13,586 nucleotides of DNA from DAOTXN01 sp034435435 (GTDB lineage: Bacteria; Chloroflexota; Anaerolineae; S140-20), in NCBI GenBank assembly GCA_034435435.1, contig DAOTXN010000129.1, forward strand, positions 1 through 13,586. The letters are read 5' to 3'. Shown piece by piece: positions 1-5,090 of the stretch (position 1 is its first letter; every line of letters starts with the position of its first letter). The position numbers were made by a program, and so were the translations under genes. The notes beneath the pieces are model-generated. The model ran no database searches. It saw only the letters and a list, made by a program, of their open reading frames with translations, and had not been told where the DNA came from.

Positions 1-14
1 AATAGAACGTTTCG
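1..14 (-). repeat. Left end repeat of the insertion element
   Basis: AATAGAACGTTTCG is the inverse of CGAAACGATCTATT on the right with one mismatch in 14. It overlaps the last visible codons of the transposase gene. The repeat probably continues beyond the window. Confidence 0.6.
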
Positions 15-1396
15 CTGAAAGAACGCCTAAAAAGGCGTATCCGCGAACTCAAAGCCCGAGGCAGACGAGAGGCGAGTCGCCAGGGTAACGTTCGGCGTAA
101 GGTCGGGAAAAAAGCGGGCAGTTGGGCCCGCTCACGTAGCTGACAGGATGACATTTCGGACGGCGACACTGGCTGTTCCTGAGCGGGTGCGAGTTCGAGT
201 ACCGGCTCCGAGAGAGGAAAGGGATGGACAGCCAAGCATCGTCGTTCCGCTACATCAGGTGCCTGGTCGAAGATGGACAAGGTAGCGCCCTGAGGATTGA
301 TTTCCAAGGTGCCCCAAACGCCTCGGGTGCAGTCTGGGTGGGGCAGCGACCACTTGACGTTCAAGACCGAGACGGTGCCGTCCGGGTCCACGCGGCGGAT
401 GAAATGCACACGACCGGCGTAGAGAGGGAGTTTTCCTGCTGGCCGGGTGAAGTGGGGCGAAAGCCGCGTTGGGGAAATCTGGCGGTGACGTTCATCGGGT
501 GTTTGACCCTGCAAGGCGGAGTGATGGGTGCTGCAACGATAGAGGTCAAAGAAATGTTCGGCCTGGCTTTGCACAGCTGGAAGATCGGCCAGATAGGTGT
601 CGTCCCAGACGTGTTTTTGATAGTCCTGGTGAAAGCGCTCCACGTAGCCATTGCTTTGGGGATGCCGCACGGGCGAGAAAACCAACTCGGTTCCGACCAT
701 GAGCGCCAGACGGATACACTGGCCCAAGACATACGGATGGGTGAAGCCACCGCTAAAACAGGCTTCATTGTCCACCTGGGTGTAGGTGGAGAGGCCCAGT
801 GTTTGCCAGACGTGCACCAGAAAGTCTGCGGCAGTGGTGGCTCGCCGGTCGGCTTTGGCTTGCCCGGTGGGATAGCGCGAGACCACATCAATGGCGTTGA
901 AGCAATAGACGGGTTCGCCACCCTGCAAGTAGCGCGGGATGTGGTCAATCTGACACAGTTCACCCGGCTGAGTCGGTCGCAGATGCGGATAGGCTATCTG
1001 GGGTTTGGTCGGCCTGATCTGGGTCATCTGGGCGGCTCGCAAGATGCGCTCAATCGTCCGCACACTGGGTAAGGGTATGATGTGCTGGTCTTTCAACCAC
1101 GTGCGCACGGCGATCGCGCCGATGTATTTCAACCCACACCCCCGTGCGGCTTCGGCTTCTAATTCGCTGCGGGCTTTCTTCACGGCCTGACGCACGGCTT
1201 CCGACGTGCGTCTGCCGTGCTGATGGGGCGCACGCGAACGCGTCACCAGACCTGCCCAACCGGCGGCCTCGAACCCACGCCGACATTTCCGCACCCACTG
1301 TGGGCTGCGACCGAGTTGAGCCGCCACGACTTGTGTGCTCAAGCCTGCCCGCAGTAGGTGCATGGCTTGCTCTCGCTGTGCTTGTAGGTCGTTCAT
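1..1396 (-). CDS. IS481-like DDE transposase, open at left window edge
   Basis: This is a DDE-type transposase that would cut and join the ends of its own element. Translating back from ATG 1396 gives 465 codons with no stop to base 2. Residues 1-50 are a helix-turn-helix (AAQLGRSPQWVRKCRRGF), and about 60-140 look like a second DNA-binding or linker region. An rve integrase core follows with D151 (CQIDH), D209 (TQVDNEACF) and E253 (NGYVERFH), so all three catalytic residues are present. Residues about 320-380 resemble a C-terminal beta-barrel, and an arginine-rich tail runs to the edge. A strong ribosome site, AAGGAGG at 1405-1411, sits 8 bases before the start. The frame is intact, so the gene may be active. 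The stop is off-window; if the end repeat continues as in the right-hand copies (TATTGA), a TGA would follow immediately. Confidence 0.85.
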   Translation of the reverse strand, partial: MNDLQAQREQAMHLLRAGLSTQVVAAQLGRSPQWVRKCRRGFEAAGWAGLVTRSRAPHQHGRRTSEAVRQAVKKARSELEAEAARGCGLKYIGAIAVRTWLKDQHIIPLPSVRTIERILRAAQMTQIRPTKPQIAYPHLRPTQPGELCQIDHIPRYLQGGEPVYCFNAIDVVSRYPTGQAKADRRATTAADFLVHVWQTLGLSTYTQVDNEACFSGGFTHPYVLGQCIRLALMVGTELVFSPVRHPQSNGYVERFHQDYQKHVWDDTYLADLPAVQSQAEHFFDLYRCSTHHSALQGQTPDERHRQISPTRLSPHFTRPAGKLPLYAGRVHFIRRVDPDGTVSVLNVKWSLPHPDCTRGVWGTLEINPQGATLSIFDQAPDVAERRCLAVHPFPLSEPVLELAPAQEQPVSPSEMSSCQLRERAQLPAFFPTLRRTLPWRLASRLPRALSSRIRLFRRSFSETFY

Positions 1397-1404
1397 CCGT
1401 TCAA

Positions 1405-1411
1405 CCTCCTT
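1405..1411 (-). promoter_or_regulatory. Ribosome binding site of the transposase
   Basis: AAGGAGG on the minus strand lies 8 bases upstream of ATG 1396. It fixes the transposase start and argues against the other reading frames over this stretch. Confidence 0.7.
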
Positions 1412-1438
1412 GTGCTTGCTGAACGGATTAAACCACAA

Positions 1439-1460
1439 CGAAACGATCTATTGGCGGTTC
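1439..1460 (+). repeat. Right end repeat, copy 1 (innermost)
   Basis: The copy starts CGAAACGATCTATTG and ends GCGGTTC. It lies between the transposase ribosome site and copy 2, and is inverted relative to the repeat at 1-14. It is probably a transposase binding site. Confidence 0.65.
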
Positions 1461-1473
1461 GGTTGTTAAAGGG

Positions 1474-1495
1474 CGAAACGATCTATTGACGGTTC
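1474..1495 (+). repeat. Right end repeat, copy 2
   Basis: The copy starts CGAAACGATCTATTG and ends ACGGTTC, differing from copy 1 at one position in 22. The step from copy 1 is 35 bp. The spacer sequences also share short matches (GGTTC, then GTT), so the whole 35-bp unit may be an old tandem duplication. Confidence 0.65.
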
Positions 1496-1507
1496 ATTCG
1501 TTATCAA

Positions 1508-1526
1508 CGAAACGATGTATTGTCGT
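1508..1526 (+). repeat. Right end repeat, copy 3 (outermost, degenerate)
   Basis: CGAAACGATGTATTG differs from the other copies at one base in the first 15 and then diverges. The step from copy 2 is 34 bp. It contains ATG 1515, the furthest upstream start available to the next gene. Confidence 0.55.
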
Positions 1527-2444
1527 ATGACATTTATCCTTATCGCGCTCGCGACGGCCTGTACTTCCACGCCCGGCCCTACCCCCTCTACACAACCATA
1601 CCCCGTCGCCACGCGATTGACCGCCGACCTCACTGGCCAGTTGGTCGTGGCCGATAACTGCCTGCGCGTGAACGCCGCCCCCGGCGCCGTCAGCCATTTG
1701 CTCGTGTGGCCCCCGGAATATACCGGCCAGGTGCGTGTGGAAAATGACACGGTCCAGGTCATAGACCGGGGCCAGACGGTGGTGTGGCGCATCGGAGACA
1801 TTGTACACCTGGGGGGCCACGCTGTCTCTAGCGCCGAAGACTTGGACGAACAACTGCGCCAGGCGCTACCGGCGAGTTGTCCCGGGCCCTACTGGGTCGT
1901 CGGAGATGTGGCCGGTCTGGTCGGGGCCACACAGGAACCCCCGGCTTCACCCGCCGTTTCCAGCGCTCAAGATGCGCTGCTGGAGGACGCCCAAGCCTAC
2001 GCCACGCACTATGGCCTCGATATCCAGGAAGCCATGCGCCGGTTAAAGCTCCAAGAGCTGGCCGGGGTTTTGGACGCCGAGCTGGCTGTGCGGGAGCAGG
2101 AGACCTTTGCCGGCCTCTGGATTCAGCACGCCCCCCAGTTCCGCATCATCGCACAGTTCACCCGCAACGGTGAGGAAACGATCCGGCCCTACGTCGAAAA
2201 CGGGCTGTTGGCTGATATCATCGAGATCCGCACCGCAAAGGTATCGCTGGCAGAGCTGCAAGCTGCCCAGGCTACAGCTATGCGCGCCATCGGTGATCTG
2301 GGCATCTCGATGAACTCAGGGATCAACCTGCCCGAAAATCGCGTCGAGTTGTACGTGGCCGAACCGGCGCAGCTCGAAGCGGCTCTGCGTAAAGCCAACG
2401 TACAACTGCCAGGCTATGTCGTGGTGCTTGCCGCCGTCGAGTGA
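1515..2444 (+). CDS. Lipoprotein with S1E protease pro-domain-like region, 5' end probably altered by insertion
   Basis: Residues 4-16 (RMTFILIALATAC) look like a short lipoprotein signal ending in a lipobox-like ALATAC with C16 as the lipidated residue, so the product would be anchored outside the cytoplasmic membrane. Residues about 35-130 form an unrecognised domain (LVVADNCLRVN, then WPPEYTGQVRV). After a proline/serine linker, residues about 150-309 resemble the pro-domain of S1E proteases such as streptogrisin: GLDIQEAMRRLKLQELAGVLDAEL, broken here as GLDIQEAMRRLKLQ plus LDAEL, then FAGLWI and SLAELQAAQATAMRAI. No catalytic triad or protease domain follows. Possible starts are ATG 1515, inside an end repeat of the insertion element, and ATG 1527; neither has a ribosome site. 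The original start was probably displaced, so expression is doubtful. The function is unknown. Confidence 0.65.
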   Translation: MYCRMTFILIALATACTSTPGPTPSTQPYPVATRLTADLTGQLVVADNCLRVNAAPGAVSHLLVWPPEYTGQVRVENDTVQVIDRGQTVVWRIGDIVHLGGHAVSSAEDLDEQLRQALPASCPGPYWVVGDVAGLVGATQEPPASPAVSSAQDALLEDAQAYATHYGLDIQEAMRRLKLQELAGVLDAELAVREQETFAGLWIQHAPQFRIIAQFTRNGEETIRPYVENGLLADIIEIRTAKVSLAELQAAQATAMRAIGDLGISMNSGINLPENRVELYVAEPAQLEAALRKANVQLPGYVVVLAAVE

Positions 2445-2776
2445 GCAGACTCGGTTGGAAGCAATTCCGCACAAAACGGCGCGCCGTCAAACTGGCTCTG
2501 GGTGGCAGCCAGTTGGCGCTTGCGGGCGGCGGGGCGGCGCTTGAAGCGCAGCTCGGCGCGGGTGGCGCTGGCCTGGTCGGGAAAGCGCCACACGCCCAGC
2601 AAGCGCACCGGGCGGCGCTTTTCTTGCGCCGTGTAGCGCGCCCCGCGCCCGGCGTTGTGCTCGGCCAGGCGGCGCGACGGGTCGGTGGTGATGCCGGTGT
2701 AAGTGTTGCCGTCGGCGCAGGCCAGCAAGTAGAGATACCAGGGCCGAGCGGCGTCTGCGTCGGTCGCCCCGGTCAT
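2414..2776 (-). CDS. GIY-YIG domain protein (UPF0213/YhbQ-like)
   Basis: This is a 120-residue single-domain protein of the small GIY-YIG nuclease-like family. The first strand carries the GIY-equivalent YLY (residues 14-16) and the YIG-equivalent YTGIT (26-30). It is followed by the family sequence RRLAEHNAGRGARYT, and E75 in a late helix is in the position expected for the metal-binding glutamate. Relatives are usually about 90-100 residues, so the last 25 or so (ending AHSTAASTTT) are an extra tail. Its last 31 bases lie antisense to the end of the lipoprotein gene. The start ATG overlaps the stop of the upstream GH13 gene as ATGA, and there is no ribosome site, so translation is probably coupled. 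Its substrate is unknown. Confidence 0.85.
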   Translation of the reverse strand: MTGATDADAARPWYLYLLACADGNTYTGITTDPSRRLAEHNAGRGARYTAQEKRRPVRLLGVWRFPDQASATRAELRFKRRPAARKRQLAATQSQFDGAPFCAELLPTESAHSTAASTTT

Positions 2777-4242
2777 GGCGTGGCTGGGGTCAGGATGGCC
2801 CCGCTCAGGGGCGGCACGCGCAAACCCGTAATGCGGCCATCCGTGACCTGGGCCGCGCCGCCCCCCAGCCGGTCCACCAACGGCGTGCCGTCGGCCCAGC
2901 CGGTCTTGTGACCTAACAGCCAGCGCTGAAACTTGCGCTCGTCAGCGTTGACCACGACCAGGGCCGTCTCGCCGGCGTAGCGGCGGGCAAAGGCGTAGGC
3001 TTTTTGCTTGTGGCTGATGTGGATGTGCGTCCAGTCGCCCCGCCGCAGCGGGACCAGCTCGTGGCGCAGGGCAATCAATCGGCGCACATCATCGCGCAAC
3101 GACTGATCCCACTGTTCCTCATCCCACGGAAAGGCGGCGCGACAGTCCGGGTCGGGACCGCCGGACATGCCGATCTCGTCGCCGTAATAGATGCACGGCG
3201 CGCCGGGCGCGGTCATCTGGAGCAGCAGGGCCAGCTTGACCCGGTCGATCTCGCCGCGCGCGACGCTGAGCAGGCGGGGCGTGTCGTGGCTACCCAGCAG
3301 ATTGAGCTGAGCATAAGTGATTTCGGGTGAATGCAGCTCTAGCAGACGCTCCATCTCGGCGGCGAAGCCGTTGGCGTCCAGCGGCTTGATCTCGCGGTCG
3401 GGCTTGCGCAGTTTTTTGGGCGGTTTGCGGCCCAACGCAAAGCCCAATACGGCCCGCGCCCACACGTAATTCATGATGGCGTCGAACTGGTCGCCTTGCA
3501 GCCAGCGCTGGCCCTCATCCCAAATCTCGCCCACGATGTAGGCCTGGGGGTTGGCTTCCTTGACGACCTGACGGAACTCGCGCCAGAATTCGTCGTCGTC
3601 AATCTCGTTGGGCACGTCCAGCCGCCAGCCGTCAATGCCAAACTCGACCCAGTAGCGGGCCACGTCCAGTAAAAAGGCACGCACGGCGGGGTTGGCGGTG
3701 TTGAGCTTGGGCAGCTCGCGCAGGTTCGACCAGGCGGCATAGTTGGGGGGCTTTTTGCGGCTATAGGCCCGCAGCGGAAATTTAAAAACGGTGAACCAGT
3801 CCAGGTAGGGCGACGCCGGGCCGGTCTCCAGGAGGTGGTTGAACGGATAAAAGCCCCGGCCGGTGTGGTTGAACACCCCGTCGAGGATGATGTGCATGCC
3901 CCGAACGTGGGCGGCGTCCAGCAGAGCGCGCAGGGCCGCGTCGCCGCCCAGCAGCGGGTCTACCCGGTAATAGTCGTGGGTGTGGTAGCGGTGGTTGGCC
4001 GCCGATTGAAAGACCGGGCAAAAATACAGCGCATTGACGCCCAAATCCTGGAGATAATCCAGCCTGTCCAGCACGCCCCACAAATCGCCGCCTTTGAAGC
4101 CGTGGCGCGTGGGCGGGCTGTCCCACGGCTCTAAATTCGTCAGGCCGGCCACGCGGCCACTGCGGGCAAAGCGGTCGGGGAAAATCTGGTAAAATACTGC
4201 ATCGGGGATCCAGTCGGGGGTAGAGATGGTTGTTTTGCTCAT
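2773..4242 (-). CDS. GH13 alpha-glucan hydrolase (neopullulanase/cyclomaltodextrinase-like), catalytic domain only
   Basis: This enzyme should hydrolyse alpha-1,4 (perhaps alpha-1,6) bonds in maltodextrins by the retaining GH13 mechanism. It has 489 residues and starts directly at the TIM barrel (AVFYQIFPDRFA). Conserved regions in order are DGVFNH (121-126), LPKLN (177-181), GWRLD with nucleophile D209, VGEIWD with acid/base E239, and GSHD with D320; YYGDEIGM follows. A beta-sandwich C domain ends at PPLSGAIL. The N-terminal CBM34-type domain normal for neopullulanases is missing, and there is no signal peptide, so it is probably cytoplasmic. ATG 4242 is preferred because AGGAG at 4249-4253 is 6 bases away; ATG 4245 is only 3 away. 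It overlaps the GIY-YIG gene by 4 bp. The exact specificity cannot be told from sequence. Confidence 0.93.
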   Translation of the reverse strand: MSKTTISTPDWIPDAVFYQIFPDRFARSGRVAGLTNLEPWDSPPTRHGFKGGDLWGVLDRLDYLQDLGVNALYFCPVFQSAANHRYHTHDYYRVDPLLGGDAALRALLDAAHVRGMHIILDGVFNHTGRGFYPFNHLLETGPASPYLDWFTVFKFPLRAYSRKKPPNYAAWSNLRELPKLNTANPAVRAFLLDVARYWVEFGIDGWRLDVPNEIDDDEFWREFRQVVKEANPQAYIVGEIWDEGQRWLQGDQFDAIMNYVWARAVLGFALGRKPPKKLRKPDREIKPLDANGFAAEMERLLELHSPEITYAQLNLLGSHDTPRLLSVARGEIDRVKLALLLQMTAPGAPCIYYGDEIGMSGGPDPDCRAAFPWDEEQWDQSLRDDVRRLIALRHELVPLRRGDWTHIHISHKQKAYAFARRYAGETALVVVNADERKFQRWLLGHKTGWADGTPLVDRLGGGAAQVTDGRITGLRVPPLSGAILTPATP

Positions 4243-4281
4243 CATGCGCTCCTGGAAATGAATTGACGATCACTACAGGTG

Positions 4282-4310
4282 ATTGTATACTAAGGTGGGT
4301 AGTTTGACCA
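4282..4310 (-). promoter_or_regulatory. Candidate sigma70-type promoter of the short GH13 gene
   Basis: On the minus strand, TGGTCA (4310-4305) and TACAAT (4287-4282) are separated by 17 bases and lie about 40 bases before the GH13 start. The -10 box matches the consensus at 5 of 6. The gene is separated from the operon to its right by the REP-associated transposase unit, so a promoter of its own makes sense. This is a sequence match only. Confidence 0.35.
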
Positions 4311-4355
4311 GAGGACGTCAGATGCAGGAACAATCTGTCCACATGAACATATGTA

Positions 4356-4376
4356 GGACAAGTTGGCAACTTGTCC
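4356..4376 (+). repeat. REP-like palindrome, left of the RAYT gene
   Basis: GGACAAGTT, a 3-base loop GGC, then AACTTGTCC: a perfect 9-bp stem. The core AAGTTGGCAACTT recurs on the right side of the gene at 5046-5064. Confidence 0.75.
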
Positions 4377-4400
4377 CACCTTGCTCTGCAAAGCCCCCCT

Positions 4401-5045
4401 ATGAGCACACTAGAATATCAACTCTTCTACCGACGACACTTGCCGCACTTGCAATTAGCTGGGGCAACATTATTTATCACTTTTCGACTGGCTGGCTCCA
4501 TCCCCACAACGGTGCTGCAGCAGTTGCTCACAGAAGCCAAGCGAGTGGATGCCATATTGGGCAAAACACTCGATCTCAAAGAGCGCGCTCGGCGAGCCTA
4601 TCTGGAGCAGCGGATTCTTTTCGCCAAGTGGGATAGAGCTTTGGACACAGCTAGGAACGGTCCTGTGTGGCTCCACCATCCTCAAATTGCTGAATTGGTA
4701 ACGGCAAGTCTGCACTACCGTGACGGCCGGGTTTATGACTTGGATGCCTTTTGTATCATGCCTAATCATGTCCACATGGTGTATACCCCGCTGCCTAAAG
4801 CGGATGGCGGCTACCATGCCCTGTCTGCTATTATGCACTCCCTCAAACGCTACACGGCTCGGCAAGCCAATCAGTTGTTGGGACGTGAAGGAGATTTTTG
4901 GCAGCACGAGAGTTACGACCACGTGGTGCGAGACCGCGCTGAATGGCGACGGATTGTCCTTTATGTGTTGAACAACCCCGTGAAAGCCGGATTAGTCGAG
5001 CATTGGGACAATTGGCCGTGGACCTATTGCAAGCACCCGATGTAA
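4401..5045 (+). CDS. REP-associated tyrosine transposase (RAYT, Y1/HUH family)
   Basis: RAYTs are single-strand HUH nucleases related to IS200/IS605 TnpA that act on REP palindromes. This one has 214 residues from ATG 4401. The HUH metal-binding motif is in PNHVHMVY (H123, H125). Y151 in LKRYTARQANQ is the likely catalytic tyrosine. The family signatures FWQHESYDH (166-174) and YVLNNPVKAGLV (188-199) are present, and the N-terminus FYRRHLPHLQ is typical. A longer start at TTG 4371 would fall inside the left palindrome and is less likely. There is no obvious ribosome site. The frame is complete, so the gene could be functional. The stop TAA is followed at once by the right-hand palindromes. 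Confidence 0.92.
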   Translation: MSTLEYQLFYRRHLPHLQLAGATLFITFRLAGSIPTTVLQQLLTEAKRVDAILGKTLDLKERARRAYLEQRILFAKWDRALDTARNGPVWLHHPQIAELVTASLHYRDGRVYDLDAFCIMPNHVHMVYTPLPKADGGYHALSAIMHSLKRYTARQANQLLGREGDFWQHESYDHVVRDRAEWRRIVLYVLNNPVKAGLVEHWDNWPWTYCKHPM

Positions 5046-5064
5046 GGCAAGTTGGCAACTTGCC
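5046..5064 (+). repeat. REP-like palindrome, right copy 1
   Basis: GGCAAGTT, loop GGC, AACTTGCC: a perfect 8-bp stem, starting at the base after the RAYT stop codon. It shares the AAGTTGGCAACTT core with the left palindrome. Confidence 0.75.
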
Positions 5065-5070
5065 CCGAGT

Positions 5071-5090
5071 GGACAAGATACATCTTGTCC
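5071..5090 (+). repeat. REP-like palindrome, right copy 2
   Basis: GGACAAGAT and ATCTTGTCC pair almost end to end (9 bp, 2-base gap; in practice about 8 bp with a 4-base loop). The outer arms match the left palindrome, but the centre differs. With the preceding hairpin it forms a pair just downstream of the minus-strand GH13 gene, where it may also act in 3'-end formation. Confidence 0.7.

Larger units (their letters stand above)
1..1526. mobile_element. Insertion element, right part, IS481-like, left end cut by window edge
   Basis: The element consists of one minus-strand DDE transposase gene flanked by inverted copies of a short end repeat. The repeat AATAGAACGTTTCG is at 1-14, and CGAAACGATCTATT, its inverse with one mismatch, starts at 1439. 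Two further copies of the right-hand repeat follow at about 35-bp steps, the last reaching 1526 and overlapping the start of the next gene. The exact right boundary is uncertain: it could be the first copy (about 1460) or the third (about 1526). The left end and any target duplication lie outside the window. The family assignment rests on the transposase; the iterated ends are more than a simple IS481 needs. Confidence 0.75.

Noticed and set aside
23..38. Hairpin ACGCCT/AGGCGT as a terminator
   Set aside because: It lies within the open transposase frame and is not followed by a clear U-run on either strand.
224..1072. Long plus-strand reading frame opposite the transposase, and a 200-residue minus-strand frame at 361-963
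   Set aside because: Neither resembles a known protein. A third frame on the minus strand gives a complete rve integrase core with D, D and E, a helix-turn-helix and a ribosome site, so these are shadows.
1..1526. CRISPR-associated (Tn7-like) transposon
   Set aside because: The iterated end repeats recall such elements, but the transposase is IS481-like, and no TnsC, TniQ, Cas gene or CRISPR array is in the window. The left side is not visible, so it is only unproven.
1439..1526. CRISPR array from three spaced repeats
   Set aside because: Only about 15-22 bases are shared, the intervening parts are also partly similar, and an inverted copy lies at the other end of a transposase gene.
4371..4400. 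TTG 4371 as the RAYT start
   Set aside because: It lies inside the left palindrome and adds residues not typical of the family; ATG 4401 precedes the usual N-terminus.
3782..4408. 208-residue minus-strand frame overlapping the short GH13 gene
   Set aside because: It is an arginine/proline-rich shadow of the GH13 coding frame, which carries all catalytic motifs.
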